Source: Actinomucor elegans | Taxonomy: Eukaryota; Mucoromycota; Mucoromycetes; Mucorales; Mucoraceae | Length of the DNA: 64,000 bases | Direction: 5' to 3' | NCBI GenBank assembly: GCA_026027325.1 | Contig: JAMSLZ010000005.1 | Coordinates: forward strand, 868,001-932,000 | Part shown: piece by piece, positions 26,228 to 37,216 of the stretch | Numbering within the stretch: position 1 is the stretch's first letter | Layout: each line of letters begins with the position of its first letter | Notes under the pieces: model-generated | Seen by the model: the letters and a program-made list of their open reading frames with translations, nothing else | Databases searched by the model: none | What the model was told of the DNA's origin: nothing | Position numbers and translations under genes: made by a program

Positions 26228-27506
26228 CTACTGCTGCTGATTCCTATTACTAGCATTATCATCATTATCATCATCATCATCATCACCGTTACTATAGACC
26301 TGTTGGATTGGGCTCTGTTTTGTATATTAGAACATGAGCGTGTTTAAATAATGATTACTTACAATTGCACAATTTAGCATCTGTGCCTTGATCTCGTCTA
26401 CAGTCGATTAATATTAATAAAATGAAGAATAGGATGATTGTGGGCTTTTACCGAATTTTGCATCGCTTAAAGGTGAAAAGCGGATCAAATTGTTATCAGG
26501 GAAATGATCAAAGAGATACGATTCAGTAATAGAAAGTTGAGCGCATTGTAAAGCTAGCTTTCCAAAAACTACATTGTCTGTGCGGTACCTTTTTTTTTAC
26601 GTAGAGCGTATTAGTGTAGTTTTAAATAAATATAAAAAAAAAAACCTTACAATCGATATGCTTCCTTGTTGAAGCAATACTTGTCATTCAATCCATCCAA
26701 CACGGCTTTTTTAAACATGTTCTTTAAATAGTGAAGTATATGGAAGATGAAGTCTTGATAAGGTCTCCAAACAGGAAACTGCTGGGCTATTGACACTTCA
26801 CCTTTTACGTCCACCAGAGGATGGAACATATCAGTCAGAAACGTAATGGATGGTGGCTGATTAGGATAATTCTCAGGGATAGTAAGTCTAAACTTGAAAG
26901 TGCCTGATTTATAGAATCCTTTGTGAACAGACAATACACCATACCAAACTAGATTAGGTTACTGTTTAGTAATCAAGTTTTTGTTGTTGTTGATGTTCCT
27001 GAGCCTTATTTACCATAAAGATCGTCTGAAGAAGGCAGTACATATACGCCTAGAGGGCAATGGCTCGGGTTTCGCAAGTTGGCGCTAGTAAATACATGTA
27101 TACATGTTAATGATTTTGTGCACAATTCAAAATTGGGTGGATTCATGTTTACAATTCTGTCATAATCTCATATCGTCTAAAATACTCGGAAGTTAGTTTT
27201 GGTGCTTTAGGTGCGGGCTCTTCATCATCGTCATCATCGTATATTGATTGAAGGAATCCATTCATAGGCGATGGTTCTTGAGTTTGAGAATTCCTCTTTG
27301 CTAATCTACCTAAAGTTGCACTTCGAGTACGATCAAGTAGAGAACCTACTGAAGAACGTTTGATACTAACTGGGGTTGATGCTGAGACATTAAGGCTACT
27401 TGCTCTTTTAGGTGTCAATGTGTTCAAGGTAGACTATTATTACAATGGTTAAGATTGGAAAAATAAGGCTTGTTGTGTTGTGTCTGTGCGTATTTACGTT
27501 ATTCAT
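26228..27506 (-). CDS. AKTIP/FTS-like catalytically inactive UBC-fold protein
   Basis: Seven exons (27506-27498, 27433-27153, 27084-27014, 26948-26651, 26588-26452, 26397-26363, 26314-26228), 305 residues; all phases agree. The first exon holds only three codons (MNN) before GTAAAT; without it the large exon has no ATG. After a basic Ser-rich N-terminus comes a UBC fold: VYVLPSSDDLYVWYGVL, GTFKFRLTIPENYP, HPLVDVKGEV. No cysteine occupies the active-site position, so it is an E2 variant. The tail NNLIRFSPLSDAKFDEIKAQ matches the distinctive AKTIP C-terminus, which separates it from Mms2/Uev1. FTS/AKTIP joins Hook and FHIP in an adaptor linking early endosomes to dynein. An Asp run (six residues) precedes the end. 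Confidence 0.85.
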
Positions 27507-29510
27507 GATCAGTTTAAGGAAATACCCACAGATTGGACTGAAAGATCACAAGAAATGAAAAAGAATGTAACCTTATACCCTCGCAGTTTAACGTACATTC
27601 CTTATTGGCTAACGGTACTTGGGGACTATTTTATTTATTATATCATCTATTTTTCAGGCCCAGATCGTCTCTTTTTAGACTAAAAATACTATAATTTTAT
27701 AATTGGCAGTGGATTATATATATTTCACAAGAACTACAAGTCTAAACCTGTAGATCCCTTGACCAATATCAATCAAATATAACGTCTTATGTACAGTCAA
27801 TGCCTAAAATGAACCACTACACCTATTAAAACTTTGATTAGAAAGTAGATTTTGGCCCTTCTGTTTGGTTCATTTTCATTTTGTAGGATAGGGGCTTTTT
27901 TTTTTCTTTTTGGTGTCTATGTTCAACTAAAAACTTTGGATAGTCTATAATTGCCATATGCAAAAATATTCTTTCTATTGTGTTCGTATTAAAGTCGGCT
28001 CAATTATAGGCTTTTAAACCCCAAGTTCTTTTATTTCATTGATAGGGATATACAAAAGCGGAGTCTTGTATCTGAATGGGTGGTGACAAGATCTGTAAAA
28101 TAGAAAACAGTCGCAAATGTATATGCAATAAAGTAAAGAAAAACTCCCAAAAAACAGCCAGACGTTATACAATATTCTTGATACTGCTTGTACAACAATA
28201 CTCAAAGACTGCATGTGAATGCTTCTGAATGACATCCATTGTAGATATTGTCTCGTTTGGTCAGAATGAAATTACCATTATGACTGACATTATAGCATTA
28301 TGTAGTAATACAGCAAAGATTATGCAACTAGAAAGTACATGCATCAAAGTAGCTTTTTTGTTGGCTTATCACAAAGAGGGTGCTATAAAAAAGCATGTAT
28401 AATTTTGGCTCGCTGCTGATCAAAGGCTTGATTCCATTTATGTAGTACGCGGAGGGATACTTCCTATCAAATGTAGAGGATACACGGAAGCCAAAGTGTA
28501 CTATCGTCGTAAAATTCTAGTGGTTATGTTTCTCTTTATTATATCTTGGCGGGCTTAGCTGTTTGTAATTGGATGGCCCATAGTAGCCAGGTTTGAATTG
28601 AGTAAAGTATAAGGCTTATTGCTTTAATAATAGTTAAGAGAAACCAAAGAAAAAGCCAAGAATACCTATGGATTGTAGATCCGATATATATATATATATA
28701 TTACTGAGTAGTACAAGTACTTACAAATCAACCTAAAGGCTTATTCAGTATCAGCCTGAGGAGTAGTAGTTTCAGAACCATGGAAGTGCATTATACACGC
28801 ATTTTTTTATTTTATTAACTGATTTTATATTGCGAGTCGTACAAACTGATGTATTTCTTATATTGCATGTAGAATATAAAACTTAAATTTTGCCAGCACA
28901 TGAGCTAGTATATAAAACAGATATCTCTTTGAGCTTCTCAGTTGTTTCGATTAGCCTGTTCCCGAATAAACAAACAACAAAACAAAGCCAAAAATAAAAA
29001 TAGTCTAGTTAAGCTAAATCAATCATTCAAAGCCAGCGCTTATACAGCTGTGCCTGGTGCAACTACCATAGAAATGAGACGATTTAGATGCTTTATTGGA
29101 TACTGCTAGATTTGTATTTCGAAACAACTCGATAGTATCATTAAACCAAAACATGTAGATCACTCACAAAAAAAACTTGTAAAAAAAAAAAAAAAATTCC
29201 TTGAATATTATTGGCGTATATCTCTATAATAAGCGCTTACTGTCTACTTTTTCCCTGAAGGAAACTACCAAGAATTACAACGCATACAAGAAAGATGATT
29301 TTCGCACATCCGTTCAATGCAGTTCACGCGTCGTTTTGAAATCTTGGCGTAACAAGTCCAATAAAGTATTTAAATCGCCTCATCCCAAGTTGAATTGCCG
29401 TTAGTCTACATCCACTTGGTAACTAAATAGGATTAAATGCTCCTGATGAACAAAAAAAGCCCTTTTCTCTCTCTTCTTCTCTTTATATATTTCTTTATTT
29501 TGTTTTTATC
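27507..29510. other. 2-kb region without a supported gene
   Basis: Mostly AT-rich, with poly-T (27895-27905), a (TA)n run near 28684-28700 and poly-A (29179-29192). Two short minus-strand segments look coding-like (28014-28070 and 28383-28465), with a good acceptor before the first, but no complete gene can be built. Confidence 0.5.
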
Positions 29511-31696
29511 ATGTCAATGGATACACCGCCTTTTGACCCTTCAGACTATTCCTATGTGATTGGCATAGGTATTGTAACCATATGTATGAATAAGCAGCTG
29601 CTAATAGCCCCATCTAGATTTCGGCACAACTTTCTCTGGTTGCTGTTATGCCTTCTCAAAAGACGGCAACGATGAAATTATTGATATCACCAAATGGTAA
29701 AAATACAAATAAAACTGTTACTACTGCCAAAAAAAAAAGTAACACATCATCAATAGGCCAAAGCAGCAAAACGTCTACCCAAAAACACCAACTGTATCAC
29801 TTTATAGAAACGGCTCAACCAAGCTCGTTGCTTGGGGTCAAGACGCCAAAAAGGCGGCCATGAAACGTAACAAGACCGACCAACTTTTATCGAGATTCAA
29901 GCTTCAACTCGACGAAAACCTCAACTTGGCCCCTCTGCCCAACGGTTTGACAGCCTTGGAAGCCATTACGGATTATCTCGAAGCTTTCCACTCGCACGTT
30001 TGCAAAGATCTTCAACGTGGTTTCGCCAACAATTACGACCAAAGTAAATTTCGTTACTGTTTAACAGTGCCTGCCATGTGGAGCGATCAGGCCAAAGCAA
30101 CAATGAGAGAAGCAGCCATCCGAGCCAACATTATTAATCGTTGGGATCATCCCAGTAGACTCATGTTGATTAGTGAACCAGAAGCAGCTGCGTTGTATTG
30201 TGAGAAAAAATGCGACCAGTTCAACTTGGGTCATGGTCAACGCTTTTTGATTTGTGATGCTGGTGGTGGTACTGTAGATCTTATTGTATTTGAAATCGAT
30301 GATTCTGGCCCAAGAAGAGCTTTGAAAGAAGTGACAAAGGGTTTAGGTGATTCTTGTGGTTCAACCTTTTTGGATATTCGTATGCGTGAATACCTTGAAG
30401 ATCGGTTCTATCATCATGGTAAAATTAGTCCTACTGCTATGGAGTCCATGATGGAAACCTTTATTGATACAATCAAGGTAATACTCCTATAATAAGGAAC
30501 ATCCCATTCATAGTTCCCTAAGTTTCCCTTTTTTTTTCGATAGCCTGAATTTGACGGAGATGAGGATCAATATCTTGCTCTTCCTGCTGCATTGGGTATT
30601 GAAGGCTTGGATGATCCAGATGCTGGTATTGAAGATGGAACACTTCATATTCCCTGCCATGAATTGAGATCGCGTGTCTTTGAGCCAGTGATTAACCAAG
30701 TGATTGAATTGATCGAGGAACAAATCCAGCAATCAGCCACTAAGCTGGACGCTGTGTTCTTGGTTGGTGGTTTTGGTCAGTCTACATATCTGTATCGACG
30801 CGTATTAGCCGAATTTCAATCTCGAGTTGGATTTATTGGTGTACCACCTCGTGGTGAACTAGCAGTAGTTCGTGGTGCGGTATATTTCGGATTAAATCCT
30901 CATATGGTGACAGAACGTGTCTCTAGACGTACTTATGGTCTTGAAACTAGAATGGTGTTTGATCCTAGAAATGATCCTCCTGAACAATGTATCAAAGGAG
31001 ATGATAATCGTTTGTTCTGTAAGCAGAGATTCAGTGTATATGTGCAAAAAGGTCAAACTATCAAAGAAGATTATTGTGTGTCAAAGAACTTTATGATTGC
31101 TTACCCAAATGATACAGATACAGGTTGGTATATTGCCTATACAAATGAAACAACTTATTAACATCTAATTAGACTTGTTTGCTTATGATGGTGATGGACC
31201 AGTACCGCGTCTAACAACACACCCAAACGTATTCAAAGTAGCAAGATTCCCTATAAAGATGCCCAAGTTTAATGATGTCCAGAAAGGCCAACCCATTTTT
31301 ATGACCATCAAGATGTATTTTGGTCAAACAGAAATCAAGATTGAAGCCCATATCCGTGATCGCAAATTTACTTTTACTTCGGCCTTTGAAACAATGGAAA
31401 GAGAGATGATGCACTCTTTGAATTCACAAACTAATATGCTGTCCATCAAGCCTGACGAGAATGACACAGCTGGAAGCATATATGGTTATTCTACCAATGT
31501 TTCTGGGTCCAATGTATCTTCCCGTCCTCCTTCACTTCCTTCAAGAGATGGCTATCCTTCGCCCATGTCAAATGGCCGTAGTGCGAGAGATGATGATGGT
31601 ACGTTTAATGACGGAGATTCTAGACATTCATCTACAATGAACGGCGGTGGAAGTTCAAGGAAGTTGTTTGGTATCAAGTTTGGTAAAAAGCGATAA
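29511..31696 (+). CDS. divergent Hsp70-like (HSPA12-type) ATPase-domain protein
   Basis: Five exons (29511-29568, 29618-29696, 29757-30477, 30544-31123, 31173-31696), 653 residues. Actin/Hsp70 ATPase signatures: phosphate 1 in VIGIDFGTTFSGCCYAF (formed across the first intron), TVPAMWSDQAK, ISEPEAAALYC, phosphate 2 LICDAGGGTVDLIVFE, and adenosine motif LVGGFGQSTYLY. There is no canonical Hsp70 substrate-binding domain or EEVD tail. Instead there is a short beta-rich region, then a Ser/Pro/Gly-rich disordered tail ending LFGIKFGKKR, which is strongly basic. This is the HSPA12-like layout, widely expanded in fungi. Clients and location are unknown. A second in-frame ATG lies two codons in. Confidence 0.88.
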
Positions 31697-32068
31697 GCTT
31701 GCTAATCTTTTATAATAATTATCATTTATACTTAATACTCTATACTATACTCTTCATAAAAGAAAACTCATTCAAGCTTAAATAATAATCTTTTTTTTTT
31801 TTTTTTTTTTTTTTACTGTCATTCGTAGTAGTGCAATAAGAAATGTTGAAATTACTTGTTGAAAGTAAAAGTCAGCATATTGATCAGATAATTCATAATA
31901 ATAATAGTAATAATAATAAAGGATCAGCATAGTTCATGCTATAAAATAACTCACCATCAAGGTAATTCAACCACAAAACATTAAACAAACATTTAAAAAA
32001 AATGGGTGGGAAGGCTGCTGCCGTCTTCCCTGGACCGTTGTGTATCTTTATTTTCCAAAATCTGACAA
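31697..32068. other. intergenic between convergent Hsp70-like and RPL9 genes
   Basis: About 370 bp of 3' flanks for two convergent genes. It has a long T run at 31791-31814 and an AAT-rich stretch near 31898-31920. No gene. Confidence 0.6.
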
Positions 32069-32632
32069 TTAATCAGATTCGATAACGTTACGTTCAGAGA
32101 CGTAAATACCATCCAAGAACTTACGGATATCCTTGTTCTTGACGAGACAAGATTGTTGGATATCAGCGGCAGATTGAGAGACATTTTCAAGAGAGTTACC
32201 AGTCAAAGTAAGCTCATCCTTTTGGTTCTTGGAAGCGGCAACGGTGACACCTTCACGCATCTTGACGTGGAAGGCAACCTTTTGACCCAAGAAGTTACGG
32301 ATCTCGACAGCATCAGCAGCATCGTTAATGATAACGTTGATGGGGAAATGAGCATAAACGTAACGCAACTTGTATTCGAAACCCTTGGTAACGCCAACAA
32401 TCATGTTGTTGATCAAAGAACGAACAGTACGGATACAGGCAACGTGCTTACGGAGACCGTGGTGAACAACGAAACGAACCTTGGAACCAATAACGATGAT
32501 TTCAATGTTCAAGTGACGAAGGTTCTTGGTGAGGACACCACGAGGACCTTCAACGGTAACTTGACGGGACTTGACGGCGACCTTGACACCCTCAGGGATA
32601 GCGAGTTCGTCTTGCTTGTAAATGTCTTTCAT
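32069..32632 (-). CDS. RPL9: 60S ribosomal protein L9 (uL6)
   Basis: One coding exon, 187 residues, starting [20 protein letters not shown] at 32632-32630. The frame continues upstream without an ATG. uL6 motifs: [54 protein letters not shown], and the end [14 protein letters not shown]. It is a large-subunit protein near the sarcin-ricin loop and stalk base. Just upstream, GTAAGA at 32692 and ...GACCGTAG ending at 32635 make a 58-nt intron in the 5' UTR, two bases before the start codon, as is common in fungal ribosomal protein genes. The codon choice is strongly biased, as expected for a highly expressed gene. Confidence 0.96.
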   Translation of the reverse strand: MKDIYKQDELAIPEGVKVAVKSRQVTVEGPRGVLTKNLRHLNIEIIVIGSKVRFVVHHGLRKHVACIRTVRSLINNMIVGVTKGFEYKLRYVYAHFPINVIINDAADAVEIRNFLGQKVAFHVKMREGVTVAASKNQKDELTLTGNSLENVSQSAADIQQSCLVKNKDIRKFLDGIYVSERNVIESD

Positions 32633-32839
32633 ATCTACGGTCAATTGGTTAACATGGATGGATGGATGGATATTACATCAAATGGATCTTACCAAATGGA
32701 TATACAAGGGAAGTTGCAGCTTGGAGGAAGGAGTTCTGCAAATACCAGATACGTTTTTCGATTTAATGGATTTCAAATTCGAGTCACGGCCACTGTCGGA
32801 GTCCGGCTCGGGTGCAATGAAAACAAGTCCGCCCATCAT
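32629..32839 (-). promoter_or_regulatory. 5' leader of RPL9 with 58-nt intron and a 50-codon uORF
   Basis: After removing 32692-32635, an upstream frame starting at ATG 32839 (MMGGLVFIAPEPDSDSG...) runs 50 codons and stops at a TGA overlapping the RPL9 start as ATGA. Whether the transcript reaches 32839 is unknown, so the uORF may not be in the mRNA. Confidence 0.35.
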
Positions 32840-35475
32840 AATGGGAGTTATAATGGATAGTAGTATTATTATGGAGTAATTCGTGATAAAAGCTATATAT
32901 CCACTTAATCATCTCCTTAGGGTTTACGTATAACATTGTAACCTTGGATTATACTGACTATTCTTTTGGTTTTCACCAGTTGCTGCTTGATGTACTCTGC
33001 GTGATTTCATTTGAAAAATGAATATTGGAATCGATGGGTAGCTGTCGACAAAAAATATTTTAATTCATAAATATAATTTAGCCCAACAACCCCTAGCGAT
33101 AAAGCCATAAGATCTAGGTAATATATAGTGCATGTCGCATTTTTTTTTATCTTTTTTTAGAAAAATAAACATTTGTGATTATAGACGAATGTAAAGAAGC
33201 TTTCCACAATTCCAATCGTTTAGCGGTCTCTTGCTCTGAAACCATTACTCCTTCACAAAACTTGCTCCATTCGAAAGGAAATTCAATTTTGAGCATTTTT
33301 TTTATTAACCTTACCAAACTAAAACACATCATCTGTACCTTCTAGTGAATGGTTTCTATCTTTTACCATAAAGTTTTGACATCTGGGCTCGAAAATCAAG
33401 TTGGCAGTTTCCTCATTTGTATTAGATGTGGAGACTAAAGTCGAATTTCTCTCCACTGTGATATCATCGATGAAATATTCATTTTAATTCCATGTAATTT
33501 AATAGTTCAAAAAATATATAGTTTTGATAAACAATTAAATAAATATATAGGCAGTGGTCTTTTCTTTGGAATAAACGTATCAATGAAACAGCTGAATACA
33601 CTATGGATATGCTACAAGACTCTGACGCTATACGCTTTTTTGCCTTCTTTTAATAGGAATTGTCTGAAAAAGAATAAAATGCTCTACATTTTTTTTTTTT
33701 AAGCAAACATGAAAAGCTCCATTAGTCTATGGTGTCATCTATACAGCAATTTAAATTTTGATCCACCGAAATTTTCTTTTCCCTGAGTCCTAGAAATTTT
33801 GTTTGGTTGTAGTTTTGAACACATTTTGACATACGCGATCTTGTTCAATCTCAATGCGATGTCGCATTAGATTAGTAGGCCATGCTCAAAATGAGTTGCA
33901 GCATCCGTTGAAATCTCAAATCTACTTTAATGCCTTCTTTGTACGAAAAGATTTATTGGATTGATGAATTGTAGGCTTTATTAATGGCTATTTGCTTTCC
34001 TTTGACTTCACTAAAAATACTAAAGATATTGTTTAATCACTAAATCAAAAACTGGCTGTGCTCTCTTTCTTTTGCTTCTTTGGGCAGTACAAGGCGAGAA
34101 AACTACAATTAATCCATTTACCTTATCAGCTCCTTTCTCCAGAACCTCTGGAACTAAAAAAGATTTATTAATGAACAAATAGAAAGACTTTTAGAGGTTG
34201 TACAGTTGCTACATGCTCAACGATGACACAGTATCGTACATATACAGTTCTTTGGCAAGAAGATCTGCATTACAATCAGACTACGGAAAGTTCCGCCATG
34301 CAGTATAATAGAAGTTTTCTTTTTTAAACATAAAGACCGATTATTTTATAATGATAAGCATCCGATTTTATCGTATTATTATCTGGCGTATTGGCAATAG
34401 AACGACACTAAATAGCTTTTTGACGTAATGTTGTAGTTCAAGAAAAAAAAGTGGCTGCTCTCAGAAGTTTTTTTTTTTTTGAGATGGGCTAAGCAACGAA
34501 GCATAAAATCGCACCATTTTTTCCAGAAACAATAGAGGAAAAAAAAAAAAGGTTAGGATAGCAAATCTTACCCGTTAGCCCTTTTTTCCCAGCCCTTCTT
34601 CCCTGTGTAATCAAGAACTTGAGCTGTATTTATAGATATGATCGTTACTCAAGACTTGCCACTGATACAAGTGGTGATCAAACAAGGTCTTTGAATCATG
34701 ATTCGTTCGATAAGCAACCTATCCCGGGATCATTCTTTTATATATAATCGATAGTTTGGCCTAAAGTTCAAAAGTGAATACGCGTTGTTCATAGTACCGA
34801 AAAACTCGATTATTGTAGCTTATCGATTTTGGTTGCATAAGGTTTAGTTTATTGTACATCGTTTTAAACACGCCTGTTATTAAGTTTGCATATTTAACAG
34901 ATCATTTTTTATTTCAATTGATTTCTAGTTATTAGTGCTTTATAGTTATTCATATATATTATGTATATGTGAAACAATGGAATCTCGGTTTGACAGTTTA
35001 TGCCATTATATACAAACAAGAAGCATTTGTATATTGCCAAATCTCGGTGGATTATAATGTCTCACCTATTTAGATTCTTCTCTGTATTGACACAATTACT
35101 AATCATGTACCTGCCTTGATAACAGATAGTTTACTACATGATATGATCAAATAATGCTGAGTAATTCCATATAAGAAGCTAATTGATGTCTATACATTTA
35201 AATGTAAACAAAGAGCAGCAACATACTTACAGAATCTCCGTTTAACCAGTCAAAGAAAACCTGCAGTAACTTGGTTCGTAGTAAAGATAGCCAACCCCGA
35301 TATTTTTTAGTAGATTATAATCCAGGAAATTACTTTAGCGCCAAGTAAAGCAAGTGACGTTTGGTGTAGCCAATAAAAACGAGCTTAGACGTGTAGACAT
35401 ACTTTAGTTCATTGGATGCTTTTCGAGCAGAAAGGCGGGGTATGATTAAATCTTACACCGGCACTAGTGTACAGT

Positions 35476-35508
<33 letters not shown>

Positions 35509-35581
35509 GGGTATTTAAAATGGGAATTTTGCTTTTCTTTTCCCTTATCATTTTTCGGTTTTTGTTTATGTCGAGATAGCC
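32840..35581. other. 2.7-kb region without an intact gene
   Basis: AT-rich DNA with many A/T runs. It contains one coding-like fragment (33165-33475, minus), an inverted copy of the dispersed repeat near 33856-33891, and a T run of about 28 at 35481-35508 close to the Hal-kinase start. The rest shows nothing recognisable. Confidence 0.55.
33165..33475 (-). pseudogene. coding-like fragment of unknown gene
   Basis: Two adjacent minus-strand frames read like protein. About 33475-33330 encodes VERNSTLVSTSNTNEETANL and on to SLEGTDDVF, then stops. About 33300-33165 encodes FPFEWSKFCEGVMVSEQETA and on. No start codon, no family match that I recognise, and no clear intron joins them cleanly. It may be a gene relic or the exons of an unrecognised small gene. 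Confidence 0.35.
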
Positions 35582-37216
35582 ATGTCAGCAGTTCAACACC
35601 AATATCAACATCAAGATACCATGCCTGCTCGCTCAAGTTCACCTGAGCCTATTGATGTATACGTTCCCCAAATGACTGCAACAGTATCCAATGGTACTAG
35701 AGCCTCTACTTTTCGCTCAAAATCAATTCCCATCAAGAAATCCAGCCGGTTCGGCTCTCTATTTTCTTCCAACGGCTCTCGACCCAACTTGAAAATGTCG
35801 CCAATGCCAGATACTGTGAATAACAATACACCAGAAAGTGCTGTGTCAACAAATTCGCCTCGAAGACGCAGTAGCAGTGGCGCACAAAGCTATCGCAGCG
35901 TTGACTCTTCCTTATTGAATGATAGTGGCATACAAAGCCCTTCTGCTCAGCATAAATTCAGTCGATCTATTGGTAACTTTATAGCCAGTCCTGCATCATG
36001 GACCAAAAAGCATTTGCACGCCCATCATAACAGTGGCTCTGAGCCTTCCTCTCCTTCAGCTAATGTACCCAGATTAAATGAAAAGTATGGTGAATATATC
36101 AAGCCCAGTAAACATGCTAGTAATAAGGCTTCTGGAGCGACCAACAAGCATAACATTGGCAGTGGTGCCACTGCTGTGATACGCCTCGTTCGATCTACTC
36201 AAGATCAGCGCATTTTGGCTGTCAAAGAGTTTATCAAGCGAGAAAAGACTGAGGATGAGAAAGAGTACCTGAAGCGTATGCATAATGAATACTGTATTAG
36301 CAAGACAGTCAGTGGGCATCCCAACGTAGTTGAAACCATGGATTTAGTCGTTGATGAGCAAGATCGTTGGTGTACTGTCATGGAATATGTAAGCTTCATC
36401 ATCTTTGCTTAGATTATGTTTATTAATCAGCCTTTTTTTTTAAATTTATTTTAGTGTGATGGAGGTGATCTGTTCAATCTTTTGACCGAGAAATCATCCA
36501 TGCCCATCATGGAAGGCGCTTGTCTTTTTAAACAATTGATGTTGGGCCTTCAGCACCTTCACCACCTTGGTATTGCTCACCGCGATATCAAGCCCGAAAA
36601 TCTGATCTTGACCAAAGGAGGTACACTCAAGATTGCAGATTTTGGTGTTGCAGACGTTGTGCAAACGTGTTTTGAAAAGGAATCGCATGCATGCTACAAA
36701 TGGTGTGGATCTGAGCCCTTTTGGTCACCTGAATTATGGACGCTAAGGAGCAAAGAAGATGGCTACAATGGCCAAGCATTGGATATATGGAGTGCCGCGG
36801 TAACTTATTTTTGCATTCGATTCCAACAACTGCCGTTCGCCGCCGCATTTTATACGGGTAAACCTTGTTCAAACCCTCCTCAGGGCGCTATACCTGGTTC
36901 GCCCGCTGCCGTTGCTGCTGCCGCTACGGACGGCGGCGATCGGGATTTTGGATTGTATGTGGAGCAAAGAACTAAATTAGGCGTAGCCTCGTGTGATCTC
37001 TGGGATAGTTTCGGTGAAGGTACACAACTGACGGACGATGAAAAAGAGTGTCTAGCGGGCATGTTGGATCCTAACCCAGAAACACGTTGGAATGCCGATC
37101 AAGTCTTGGATTCAAACTGGGTTAAGACGATCGAGCTCTGCAATGATGGTGAATTAGCTAATGGCTGGAGACATTATCATACAAACCATCGATCTCACCA
37201 AGGTTCTCCCAAATAA
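35582..37216 (+). CDS. Hal4/Hal5-type Ser/Thr protein kinase
   Basis: Two exons (35582-36388, 36455-37216), 522 residues. The N-terminal 180 residues are Ser-rich and disordered with many potential phosphosites. The kinase domain runs from about 185 to 505: GSGATAVIRLV glycine loop, LAVKEFIKRE with the ATP-binding Lys, MEYCDGGDLFNLL hinge, HRDIKPEN with Asp313, DFG, and GSEPFWSPELW in place of the usual APE segment. The sequence style (KTEDEKEYLKRMHNEYCIS, HPNVVETMDLV) fits the fungal Hal4/Hal5/Npr1 group, which regulates plasma-membrane transporters, notably K+ uptake. A Gly/Ala-rich insertion occurs in the C-lobe. It lies about 3 kb from the Kv channel gene, but nothing shows the two act together. 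Confidence 0.86.

Noticed and set aside
32153..32860. 235-codon open frame on the plus strand over RPL9
   Set aside because: Antisense shadow of the highly biased ribosomal protein gene; no domain seen.
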